This document shows positions 1 through 11,300 of a stretch of DNA of 64,000 nt, piece by piece. This stretch comes from Opisthorchis felineus. Its lineage: Eukaryota; Platyhelminthes; Trematoda; Opisthorchiida; Opisthorchiidae. Numbering within the stretch: position 1 is the stretch's first letter; each line of letters starts with the position of its first letter. The translations under genes and the position numbers were made by a program. The stretch is taken from NCBI GenBank assembly GCA_004794785.1, contig SJOL01010839.1, positions 4,691-68,690 on the forward strand, read 5' to 3'. Below the pieces are notes generated by a model. That model made no database searches, was not told the origin of the DNA, and worked only from the letters and a program-made list of their open reading frames with translations.

Positions 1-915
1 CGGGTTCTACAGTGATTTTGTCAGTGGTACTACGAACTCCTAGCCTGGTGTTCGAGTTTGGTGACGCAGCATGTTCACTGAGTCTCGTGAATTCGAACGG
101 AAATCCCGTATCAGCTTGTTTCCCTCCCCGATCGAACGGGGCTTAGTCCCGCCGTTACAGCCGAAACAGAGAGCTCCATTGTACCCAGGGAGATGTGCAT
201 CTAAGAAACGTCCGGAACAATTTTAATACCTGGTGCCAACAAAGGTACCGGGCGGTTTTGGGCTTTCACTCAACTGCTGCAGCGGTGGAAGTAATTTGGT
301 TCTAGGCCGCACCCTTTGGGCGAAGCGCTGTGGGCGACATTGTATGACGGCCGTTCCCTTCGTGTTGTGTGTCAGACTGTGTTCGTCTGGATGGTGGGTA
401 TTACCTGTTGTACCATTCTGTGTCGAATTTTCAAGTCTGTTTGATCGGGTCCAAATTGGTTACTTCTACAAATTGTGAAAATTTTTGGAGTTAGTGGGGG
501 TATCACGTCACTAGTTAATGCACTACCTTCATATATGAACTGTATAAGAGTGGAAGGCATTCTTTTCAATCCTAAAAACGCCATGCTGTGTTCCGTTCGC
601 TCCATACTCGACAACGGACGATCCTGGTTACATATCAGCAGTCACAAAGTCCCAAGTCTTATTTTTTTCGGATGACGCAAAAGTGCGGCGTCAGTTTTTT
701 TTACGTGACAAGATTCGGTTGAATTCCAAAACGACTTACTCTTGTCTAAGCCCGGAGCAGCTTTCGTCATCCTGCATCACCTGTAACGCAGGCGTAACTT
801 CAGCCTGTCTACAGGGTCGAGTTTAATATGCTGCGGCGTTTTCCATATTGTTTAACAGTTCATAAATTTGACCGCTGTGCACTGAGGACGTAAATAAATT
901 TCACTGTTTAACTAA
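1..915. other. Region without recognised gene
   Basis: Several short open frames exist but none has recognisable motifs, splice-flanked structure or family resemblance. The stretch just before 916 may be the decayed upstream part of the RTE fragment that follows. Confidence 0.4.
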
Positions 916-1140
916 AGGTGTCTTGGGAGTATTGCCCGAGTCTGCTGGGAACATCGGTTCAGTGATGCTGAAGTGCGTGCAATGGTTTTCGGAGGAACTA
1001 ACTCGCCCACGATAGCTAAACTAATCATACTCGATAGGGTACGCCAGCTTGGTCACCTGCTCCGTATGCCGGTTGGCCGACTTCATCAAAGAGCCCTTTT
1101 CGAAGGTTGGAAACGAGCCAGGAGAGGTCAAGCAGTGACG
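916..1140 (+). mobile_element. RTE-type LINE fragment, 3' end of the ORF
   Basis: One frame reads RCLGSIARVCWEHRFSDAEV, then LDRVRQLGHLLRMPVGRL and a Trp-Lys/Gly-Gln segment. This is the pattern seen after the reverse-transcriptase core in fluke RTE retrotransposons (HRCLR.IAR..W.HR, then LRWLGHVLRMP). The rest of the element is missing, and a SINE starts about 30 bases downstream. It is a dead fragment. Family assignment is from memory of the motif order. Confidence 0.7.
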
Positions 1141-1169
1141 TTCAGTTCGGTTCCGTTTTTCAGGGGGGT

Positions 1170-1346
1170 GATATAGCCCAGTGGTTAGAGCGCGAATTTA
1201 CTGACCGGAAGGTCCGTAGTTCGAACTCGACTTCTGCCTCTCGACTTCCCTTATCTAGGCTTGAACAACCTGGCAGTACCCCAGCCCTCATGCCTCCTTC
1301 GGGTGGAATGGCAGCTAGGCACCGAGAGAGTATTACAGCTGAACGA
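1170..1346 (+). repeat. tRNA-derived SINE, family A
   Basis: It begins with a tRNA-like A box (TAGCCCAGTGG) and a B box (AGTTCGAACTC). It continues with the shared core (cTATCTAGGCTTG, then CTGGCAGTACCCCAGCCCTC) and the tail motif CACCGAGAGAG...ACAGCTGAACGA. It is one of about 20 copies in the window and lies directly downstream of an RTE 3' fragment. Confidence 0.85.
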
Positions 1347-1504
1347 GTATCTTTTGTCTTTGTCCGTTTTTCAGCTCACAAATTGTGTACCGAAATGCGG
1401 TGTTTCAGGTTGCTACGGCTTCCTTCGTCGGGTTGAGCAGAATAAAGGAATGAGGGCCACATGTTAGAGGCAATGGCACAATTTGTGAATTGATGATAAA
1501 TGGA

Positions 1505-3175
1505 TCTATTTAGCAGAAAGTCAAGGGCACACAGTGAAGGCGATGCAAGACCGCCGTTGCCTGCGTGACACACCCATATCTGTTAGGGCCACTAACCATT
1601 GGCCCCGGTCCCCATCCGGGAAGACGGCATTTACCAATGCGACTGAGTTGACGGTAAGGTTTTTCGTGCTTGGTTGCCAGGTCATGGACTGACCACCCCT
1701 CGGTGGCCAACAACCAAGTGAAGCTGATGTCGCGTTTGCGCTACAAATATCGGAGGTTGGCAAGCGCCGACCTAATCTTCCTAATTTGGTTGGCGATTTT
1801 ATCTTTTGCCGGTCCACTTGGACTTACGCTGCTGCCCAGGTAAACGAACTTATCTACTACATCGATTTATTCACTTGCAAGCATGAGGTCGAGCTTAGCT
1901 CGAAATGGCTCAGTGGTTAAGGGGTGAACTTACCGACCGGAAGGTCAGTCGTTCGACGCAGACCTCTGCATACCGACTGCTTCTGTCTAGGCTTGGACAA
2001 ACTGGCAGTACCTCGGCCCTCATGCTTCCTTCGGGTGGCGTGGCAGCTAGGCGCCGAAAGGCTGCTACATATGGTCCATTTGGTTTTTTTAACACGCGGT
2101 CTGGGTTTGATCCCACCTAATCTTGCAGCAGCACTTCATATTTTACAGATGCGAAGCGCATCCCGAACTGTGCAGTAAAATTATTTAGGTTATTTAGGAT
2201 AGTGTACATTTCTAAAATTTCTGATCCAAGCTTAACAATGTCGTCGGCGTTCTCAGTGTCTGTGAGCGAACACCCCGGTAGTATTTCGATCTTCGAGGTG
2301 TCATAGGTGGACAAAGAAGGTCCAAGTAGTACATCGAAGTTGAACAGAAAGGCAACAAGACATCTTTGCCTGGCACCACTGGATGTGGTGAGCTTGGCAG
2401 ATAATTTACTGTATACACGTACGCGTCCACAGGAGGGGGTATATGAAGCTTCTACTAGAGGTAACAATTTAGAAGGTATACCTTTTATCGTCACGGTTTC
2501 TTACGACCAGCAGAGTTAAAATCAGATCTGAGGTCAAGCGAAACGATCACTGTTGATCGTCAGAAGTAGTTGCGCAGTTCCGTACTTGTAAGGCGAAGAT
2601 ATGATCGATTCAATCCTAGCCAGGAGGAAACCCGATGGTGCATCAACCTGCATAGGATAATACCAGAGAGCACCATGGAAGCTATGGCCACTAGACTGAT
2701 TCCACAGTAGTTTTTGGTCGACGTCTGCAACCTTTTTGAATATGGGATTCAACGTTGAGGCACTCCATTCTGTCGATATTCGTTCCTCACTTCAGATACT
2801 TTGGAGTAAAGTTGTCAAGATAGCCACCAGGTACTCGCCACCTTTGAACAGTGCGGGATACCAGCCATCTGGACCAGGTGCTTCGTTGCGCTGAAGCAAT
2901 GGATTGCAATGTGTACTTCCGTTGTCGATGGCGGACTGGTGTCTACGTTCCACCCTAATTTATTTGATCGTTCCAGAGAGTGAGTTGATGGAGCCCAGCT
3001 GAACTGTTCAGCCCATCGTTCAAAACGACGTTTCTGTGGATGAATTGAGGTCCAAATTTTTTCGAAGATAGTTTCACCCGCACCTACCTTGGACCACTTG
3101 GTCGGATTAGCTGGAACAGGGTGCGGTTGTTCCCTGTTGCTTTCTCCATTCATCGGGCTTTTGCAATCCACCAGC
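1505..3175 (-). mobile_element. Decayed RTE-type LINE, RT region to 3' end, split by a SINE
   Basis: Read on the minus strand from 3175 down, the pieces follow the RTE order. First comes a pre-RT segment (ERWAEQFSWAPS). Next is a segment with a PIFKK motif near 2740. Then comes RT around 2494-2117, with a SGARQRCLVAFLFNF block, an ADDIV catalytic-type box (the usual Tyr is replaced) and a FGMRFASVKYEVLLQD block. After a SINE at 1899-2072 the ORF resumes with VYLGSSVSPSG and ALANLRYL, then jumps by internal deletion to GKCRLPGWGP near 1610. Frameshifts and stops show it is not functional. Confidence 0.75.
1899..2072 (+). repeat. tRNA-derived SINE, family A, inserted in an RTE element
   Basis: It carries A box TGGCTCAGTGG, a degenerate B box (CGTTCGACGCA), core TGTCTAGGCTTGGACA and tail CTTCCTTCGGGTGG...GCGCCGAAAGG. 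It sits between two pieces of the minus-strand RTE ORF, so it is younger than that element. Confidence 0.85.
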
Positions 3176-3179
3176 GCTC

Positions 3180-3925
3180 TCTGACACGTGCATCCGTTAG
3201 CTGTTGTATTTTTCAGTGTCTTCAGCCAAGCGCGCGGAGGGCCTAGTGGGCGCTATTCTGGAACACGATCAGCACCAACATCATGCAGACTTTTCATAAC
3301 CCTTCATTCCCTTCTGCCATGTCATATTCTGTCCACCACCACTCCACCACTACTACTTAGGCATGGTAGGCGGCAACTTGGCATTTGTAGCACATGGCCC
3401 ATCCACCCTAGCTGGATCGACTCCTTGAGCGAAGTACCTTCTGCTTCACAAAAGATCCTTCTCCTGATCACCTCATTGTCGATCCGCTGATTGCAGCAAA
3501 TTCTAGCTATAATTATTTGACGTCGGTGATCGGAGACTTGAAGGTGTCCCATATCCTCCGAAGTGGCCAAGCCTGGCAACCGTACAACACCACAGCCCTC
3601 ACTGCATTCTGATACACGAGCCCCTTGAGACCCAGTGATATACCTTTATGGTGCCAAAAGCGGCGCAAACTGGTAAAAGCAATCCTAACTTTGAGATTCG
3701 TGCGTTGACTTCGTTTATCACACTCCCGTCAAAGCCAGTGCGACTTCCGAGACACAGTGTTCCACAACTTTCAGTGTCACTTGAATTGTCAGAGACATGC
3801 TCAAGAGTTGTACGTTCCTCAGAATGACTTTGCACCTTGTGGATGCGAAGCACACGCCGAAGGACTGAACGACCCTGCTCTTCTTTGAAACTAGAAACAA
3901 TGTCATCTGCACTTTCTAGTTCGGC
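3180..3925 (-). mobile_element. Second RTE-type LINE remnant (RT end to 3' end)
   Basis: On the minus strand the first part has an ADDIV-like box, then FGVCFASTRCKVILRN and a SLTIQ segment. Next come GSVINEVNARISK, a HRRQIIIARICCNQR block and LGWMGHVLQMPSCRLP. These are the same landmarks as in the neighbouring RTE copy but in a different subfamily (LLRN rather than LLQD after the FAPSKCKV-type block). It lies head-to-tail with the copy ending at 3175. Several frame changes make it inactive. Confidence 0.7.
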
Positions 3926-5113
3926 AAGGTGCTCACTCGGCGAGATCTGAAAATCGAGGTTTTGGAGGCCTTCCAGTGTTCACCTCATTGCCTCATGAAT
4001 GACGAAATTAAACAAAAATGGAGAGTGGACACCCTTGTAGGACATCACTGCTTTGGAGAGCCCCCCCATGTACGCACACCCACATGTATAAGAATACAAA
4101 CAGCCCGTGGTATTAACATACATCAGTGGTAGTGTAAAACTCTGACACCCGGTGCATTTTTACCCAAGCTCTAGTCGATTATTCTCAGGAAGAGTGCAGT
4201 TAAGATATATGGTATCCGCCCAAATGTGTCTAGTTTTTCGACTGGGGAATTCACAGAATCATCATCCTTATTGCCCTAGAACCCTTTGATAGCTGTACTG
4301 TTCACAGGCGGTTATCATGCCCATCTAAAAAAGCTCGAATGCTGGTAAATACCGTCCTACGCCTCTTCAACCGTCTTCAAAGTCATAGAGTGCATCGTGC
4401 CTGGCCAGATTTGAACCTTGCTGGTGCACATCTCAATATCTGACTTTCAGCATCGTCTCAGTTGTAGGCACACTTCTGATGAGGGACACATGGACCAAGG
4501 ATGTCGATGTAAGGCGGGTTTGTTATGCCTAGACCTCTCCACGTTTATGATCGAATGCGCCATCAAGTCCACCGGGAGTGGTGAAATCCACCTCTCTGGG
4601 ACCTGTCTTGTACCTTCTTTAACCACTGACTTCCCGCCTCTCTTCCTTACCTCGAAAATCCACTCATGACATGAGCTTGTTCGCACTGATATAGCTCAGA
4701 AGAATCTCCCTAAACCACACAACGTCCTCCCTCAGTTGGAACGTATCTGCGGATCTGGATCAGATTCCATAGAGAGAAACTTGATCTGTGAATGGTGGAT
4801 GGAATCGATTACTGAAACCAGCATTTGGTTGTCGTACTTCTCACGGCTCTCATAGCAGCTGTGCACCAAAATTGTGTGACAAGTGAACGATCTGATGGCG
4901 ATATTTCACCGTCACTCTCGAATGGCAAAAAGTTGGGTCCTTCGTGAGAAGTATTAATTCAAGATGAGTTGATCATCGGCTGAGGGATCCTTCAAGGTCT
5001 GGATTCGGAGTTTCGGCGAACCATGTGGATACATTAAGTTTTCGGTTGGTTACTCTAGTATCTTTCTCACTGGTTTAATGTGAGATGACCTTCCGTTTCC
5101 TTATTCATTTCAG
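3926..5113. other. Upstream region of the lamin gene
   Basis: No recognised coding exon. If the lamin head is longer than the exon starting at 5114 suggests, the missing first exon or 5' UTR exon should lie here or further upstream. I could not identify it. Confidence 0.35.
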
Positions 5114-5374
5114 ACACGATCACGGACTACTCGGTCGTCCCGGAGGCCTGATCCGGAGGGACAGTCCTCGGATAATAGCTCTGAAGTTAGCGAGATGAAT
5201 GGCACGAAAGAGGATGCTCGACCGCGCACACGTCTGGCCATGTCCCGGATGGAGGAGAAAATGGAGTTGCAAGAACTGAATGATCGCTTAGCACAATACA
5301 TCGATTTCATTCACCAGAATATGTTTTCCCCCGGTGTTTCTGGCGAACTTGATTTTCTGGCTGATTCAGTCAAG
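5114..5374 (+). CDS. LMN: Lamin exon 1: head and coil 1A
   Basis: A pyrimidine-rich tract and CAG precede 5114, and AAG|GTGAGT follows 5374. The frame is open from 5114 and includes ATG at 5195. It reads an Arg/Ser-rich head, then [11 protein letters not shown] and [18 protein letters not shown], the start of the lamin rod. An unexpected SPGVSGE segment then interrupts coil 1A before the phase-0 donor. The upstream in-frame part could be coding (with an ATG in an earlier exon) or 5' UTR. Confidence 0.85.
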
Positions 5375-8300
5375 GTGAGTGACTTTTTGGATGCTAGACG
5401 GATCATCATCGCTCTGCTGGTTAGCCATTTGCAGTTCATTTGGTGCAAGCTAGTGTGTTTGATGTTTGTCGGGTTGTTTATTGTAATTTGTCAGTATTCG
5501 AAAGTACCTAACGGCTGTTGACCTGCTCGAGCTTCCTAAATGTCATGACATCCTAAACGTGGCTGGAGGAATCCGAATACATTTTCTTCTGCTGCTACAT
5601 TTACCTCCTGGCACTCGAGTTCCTAACCAACACTATCAGTTGCCCTTCCACTCTTATTTCCGACTTTGTTCGGTTGTTTCCTGAAGTTTCTTGAGAGGAA
5701 ATGTGGTCCAATACTTAGGTAAGACTGGAACTCCGGGTCAAACTTGGCCATAAAACGCTACTAAAACGCACGTATTTGATGGTTTGCGCTGGGTTTACTG
5801 TTTACTTTTGGGGATTTTTGAATTCTATATGACCAGCTACTGTGTTATTTATGTTGAAGGAATAAGGATTTTTGACAAACACGAAGGTGTGCCAGAAATA
5901 ACAAACAACAGTGTACATTTATAACTCAGTTGTCTTGTCGCAAATAACAATGCCGACCCCCACCTCTAAGAGGCCCGTTTCCCCTCTTCCCTGTGATGGA
6001 TTGCTTTAAGGCAAAGCAACTGTCATCGATGGTCCTCGTAAACCAGGTTCACCGACCGCTGTTCACTGTAATCCGATCCATTAAAACTACGTGGAAAAAT
6101 GTGACAGTTGAATGCCTGAAAGCGTGTATTATTCCGACTAGCAGACGCTTTTACCCAGCCCCCAGCCCCTCTTTTTTGGAAAGCAGATATCACTAATTTA
6201 TTTTGAACAATCTGCGGCTTTCTGCAAGCCTAACATCTCGTTAGAATAACTTCTTGCAGGTGAGGGTGAATAAGCATGTTTTTTTATCAATGAATGTTGT
6301 TACACATTTCGGTACTACACACTTTTCAGGTTTCCCCAGTTCTAAGAGTGTCTAGTGCGTGGATACAGTCTGGTAAACCGTTTCACTAAACTCAGGTTCA
6401 GTTTCTAATTTGCTGTATTTGAGCCACTTCGCCCAGTTGCTTTAAACTGTATAGTCTATTCTTGGGTGAACTCTAATGATTGCTTTTTGCATTTCAAGGA
6501 CAAACTGAGTGACTTAACTGGAGTCTACACAAGTGAACTGGATGCGCTTCGGCGGAATCTTGATAAAGTCGCTCTCCAGTTGGCTAAAAGCCAAGTGCAG
6601 TTGAAAACGGCTTCTTCGGCTCGAGATGAGGCATTGCGAGATTTAAATGCGGCTAGAGCACGAGAGGAACAGAAATCCAAGGAGCTATCGGCTCTAGCTG
6701 CGCAACTGGCCCGAGTGGAACGTGAACTGGAAAATTCTCACGTAAGAAAATGATGTTACTTCCATTTTGAAATATGGTATGCTTAGAGTGATGACTGTTC
6801 CGTTTGCTCAAAAGATAGCATTCCCAAAGAGAGCCAATTCTTCTGAAGCGTCCACAAAAGTATTTCACGTTAGTCGCAGCCTAGTGTGTCATTACCCTCC
6901 CCGACGATAAGCTGCTAATCTAATGTTAGTCTCGTCTTGGAGAGGGTGTTGTACTCAGATATTTTTAGGGATGTCCCTCTCCTGTTGTTTGTTGTTGGAG
7001 TAGAAACACTAGTGTTCAGTCGATGACATTCAAAGATAACAACCCCATCTGCCAATTATTTATACCAGCAAAACGATTCCATACACAGTGCATAGGCTAT
7101 CGTTTTGTTAGCCGAATTACAGCAACTTCTTTGAAGATGGGAAAGCAAGTGAAAGCGGATTTTTTGTCTCTTTGGGGATCGTTTACGCGAAACGCTTTAG
7201 TGGCCTCTTCTGAAGGGTCCTAGAAAAGAAAGGCCCCCATCAATGACGGTTCTGACTTTGCCTCACACGTGCTGGGTATATATATTACTATAGGCTTAGC
7301 TTTTGTGTGGGTCATGGACGCCGTGTCGTCCTCCCTAAAAGGAAACAATGTTGGGATCAGGTAAGAGTATTATCTTCAAAGAAGGTCTGCCCTTCGAGAT
7401 GCGAAATCATAGTTCTCCTACAGTACCATAGGAACGAAGCTTTTTCCCTACTTCTGACATTTCCGGTCACTTCTACGCGTTCTAACCCATAGCATTGGTA
7501 AAAATAAAACAGAGAGGATTTTTGTTCAGTGCTAATCTGAGCACATGGTAGACTTCTGAAGCATGGATTGTTCGTCCACTCGTACAGGCCGATAACATTT
7601 GTTTACCAACAGCTGGCTTGTTTGAGGTTATCCGGTCCACTTTCTGGGGTACACATGGAGTTTGAAGTGGCGGGGTACTCCATTTATATAGTCCAGGTAT
7701 ATTATTTTCCTATCTAAGCAGATCAAATGAAACTGTGTCCCCCTCGACTTAAGCGTCAGGAAGGTCTGTATTCTGCATGCATTTGCCACAGTTTGATATG
7801 TACCCCCATCTTTTAGATGTTGCCGGTTCTTTCCGGAAGTTACAGGGCCTGGTGACGGCACTACGTATGTCTCAACGTGAAATAACCTCAAAAATATGGA
7901 AAAAATAGCTGTACCGCGTCCTTCTTCTTATTCCTCCGTTGTTGGTGGTACAAGTTTACAAAAGTACTGTGCAAATAAAATGAGATATAGCTCAATAGGT
8001 GTCGGAATTTCGGTGCTCTAAATTGAAACACTGACAACCTTTGATAGTTCAACATTGCGCTCTTTTGAAAATGGAAGTGACGGCGGACATCTCTCCGCAG
8101 TGAAAGTCTCAGTCGGTCCAGGAAGCAACTGTACTTATCCAGTGCACAGGCTGTATGGTGGACTATGTGTACCTGACACGTGGCTGCCTGCAACGTCGCT
8201 TTCTAAACGTTTCGTTATCGCCAATGTTTATTCGTGAATACGTTGAGAATGTCTGACGTATTCACGAAAGTGCAACCCCGGAATCGGACTTCAAGCGTTG

Positions 8301-11300
8301 GTTCACTGGATGCTATAATCTGGACACACATTAGTCGGGATTCCTCTCTCTTCCAGTCCACTTACCTTGTCATCTTCTGCTGGACCCACCGGTTTTTCCA
8401 CACAGTTGGATGTGTCTATTTCACGCTATTTTTTCACGCCACGTGGTCCTGTCTATTTTGTGGTCTACGCCATCAATCAGGCCTATACACATAGCTCTTT
8501 GTTATTTATCTTCTGAAAACAGCTGACTCATGTGCAACTCCAAAGTGCGAGGCGTGTAATTGCACACTGAACGGCACAGTCCGTGTGTGCTGCTTGTATC
8601 CGTGGCATTTGGCGTTTTATCGAGATTTACGGTTGTCCTCATTCTGTTTCGCTTCACATGACAACTCAGCGTGACCATATAGATTTTCTTGCTTAAACGT
8701 GTCAAACGGACCTGTTGCTACCGTTTCCTTTCCAGTGTCCATCATTTCGTTTATTGTTAGTTCTTCCTCGTTTGAATTCGAGGAACGAACTATTTTACTC
8801 ATGAATTATTCAGTGCACTGGTGGAGAGCTGCTCTACTCTCGCACTAATTTCCATCCGTGTCGCATGAGTTGGATGCCGATTCTCGACGTCCCATCTGTG
8901 GAGACCAACGATACGACGAAGTGTATTTGTGGGAGGACAAATAGTCGACATGCATTTCGTACCCATCACCTACTTAACTAACTGGGTGGGCAGATAAGCG
9001 GAAACAAGACTCTAAGTCACGAATGTCTGTGATTCCTTATCCGATTTAGCCGGTTTTATCCAAACCAACTTAATACAGCTCGTCTTTGGCTCGAAGGAAA
9101 CTACTCACATGGTTGCCAAGAACCCTTCGACAGCCGACGACCAGTTCCGCCCTTCGTCAGACTCATCAGGTACAAGCAACCTCCGAGTTTCCGTCAACCC
9201 ATCATAGGTTATCGAAGAGTCTTCAGTAACCTTGTGAGCAGTTTCCTTCAAGAAAATATACCACGATATCTCGAATGTCGTGCCAGCTGCTTCGTGTGAG
9301 GCAGCGTTTGTGCAGCACATTCATCTCAGGAATATCGTAAACAGGAAGTTCGTCAGGGATTCACTAGACTCTCCCGTTAAAGCCACATTGGTGTGCGCAT
9401 GAGTGTATTTCGCTTATTTTTGGTTGTTCTCTGTTACAATGTACTCTACCGTTGACTGCATTTATCTTAGAGCGGATCCTAAACGCACCAGTCTCGGACA
9501 TCCTGTATTGTAAAAACTAATGTGCCTGAGGGTACAGAAGCGCAACCCAAGTCAGCAGGAAAAACAGCCAATCGTGTGAAGGACGCACACATCTTCTGGG
9601 GGTGTCCAGTCATGAACAACAATTGATCGGTACGTGAACGAACTCATGGCAGGCACCATGTCTCTGGGAAAACACACCATAGTTAATGGGCAAAAGTTGG
9701 GGCAATAATGTAGCTCAATGGCTATGCGAGTTTCCTGTCAACATATTAGAGGTCAGGTCAAGGTTCAAAGTCCTGACCAGAAGTTTTCTCGTATGCCTCC
9801 GTGATTGCCCCCTCCTTATCCGAGCGACCTGGCAGCATCTCGGATATCGTTCTTCCAGTCACATTACGCTTATGTCCCGAAAAGTGGCTACAACCGAACC
9901 CTCTGGACATTCCCTTGGATTATACGAAGTTATCCTTAGCTATTTATCCATAATCTTTGTGGTTTTAAGAATCCTTCTCTATATCAGCATTCAACTTCTG
10001 TTTTCCGTCTAGGCATTGTTTACCACCGCGTCCCCTCTTTTGTCCAACAGCACATCGAAGATGAACACGAGAACCTCCTCACACAGCATAAAATCCTCAA
10101 AACTCAACTGGAGCAGGAAACCGTTCAACGGACGGACTTACAGAATCGCTTGATGACCGCAACAGAACAGTTGGACTTCAAAGACAAATTACTGAAAGAA
10201 GTATGACTACCTATTTTTGACTATCTATTATTGCGTCAGCATTTGATACAGAACCCTTTCCATCAGCAGCAGACTTCTTTTATGACGTAAATATAAATTC
10301 GACACGGTTACGGTCGTGATCTCACCCGACGTCTCATTTTGTTGAGTTGGGATTATTATGTACTTCATCAGATTACGCCTTAGAGAAGACTGAATGATCT
10401 CTTTATCGAATGTCGCATCTCACAAAAACCTTGCAATGACGCACCGAGCAGCGCGTTGTTTAGCTGGCTTATAAGCTGGTGACCTGCTGATATGCGTGCA
10501 GTCAGCGATTTCAACGTTTTTTTTTCGCAAGGTTGCCCGAGTTGGTTAGCAAGTAGCGCCATACTGTTGCCTTGAGCTCGAGATAGCTCATTGGCCATGT
10601 TGTGAGCTTACTAAACGGAAGGTCTTTGGTCCTAATATAACCCCGGCATTTCGGCTGCTTCTGTCTAGGCTTGGGCAACCTGGCAGTATCCCAGCCCGCG
10701 AGCTTCATTCGAGTGGTATGGCAGTTAGGCACCGAAAGGGTGTTACAACTGAATGATTTATATTTTTTTATTTTTCTCCTTTCACTCTGTTTCGCCACGT
10801 AGGAACGAGCCGCGTTTACCGCTGAGAACATTCAGATACAGCTGAAAACTGTGGTCCAAGAAGCTCAGAAATACCGAGAGAAACTGCGGAGCAAATTGGA
10901 CGAATTACGTAAAGAAATGGGAAACCAGATGAAGGACACGTTGGACAAATTGGAAAAAAATATGGAGGTTTGTGGAATCGCCGTGGTTTTGGAGCCTCAA
11001 CCGTTTGCAGTTTTTTCGGTGTCTTACAAATACTCCAGAATAAGAAAATTCGTCCCCTCTGTTTGTATGGTTTCAAAGAAAGCGGCATTCAAATGAAGTC
11101 TGCGGCCGAAACTGGTCGCACAGTCATCCCAGTGTTAGGTTGGTTGGGTGCCCGCCTTCTCGACACCTCTAGGTTACGATGTACATCAAGCTAGATTTCA
11201 TTCTTTGCAGTACCGGTTCATTGATCCTTCTGGCATGGTTCTTCTGAGTGGACTATTAATGTGTCCTCTCAGTGATGTTGAGGCGTCTTTGAAATTCTCT

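Larger units (their letters stand above)
6742..10050 (+). other. Lamin intron 2
   Basis: An intron of about 3.3 kb holding a family-C repeat (9102-9415) and a degenerate SINE (9707-9905). Nothing else recognised. Confidence 0.55.

Noticed and set aside
1107..1436. Open frames reading [24 protein letters not shown] peptides (also at 1905, 22082, 24595, 62469)
   Set aside because: They are translations of family-A SINEs, recurring with the repeat and in both strands; not protein genes.
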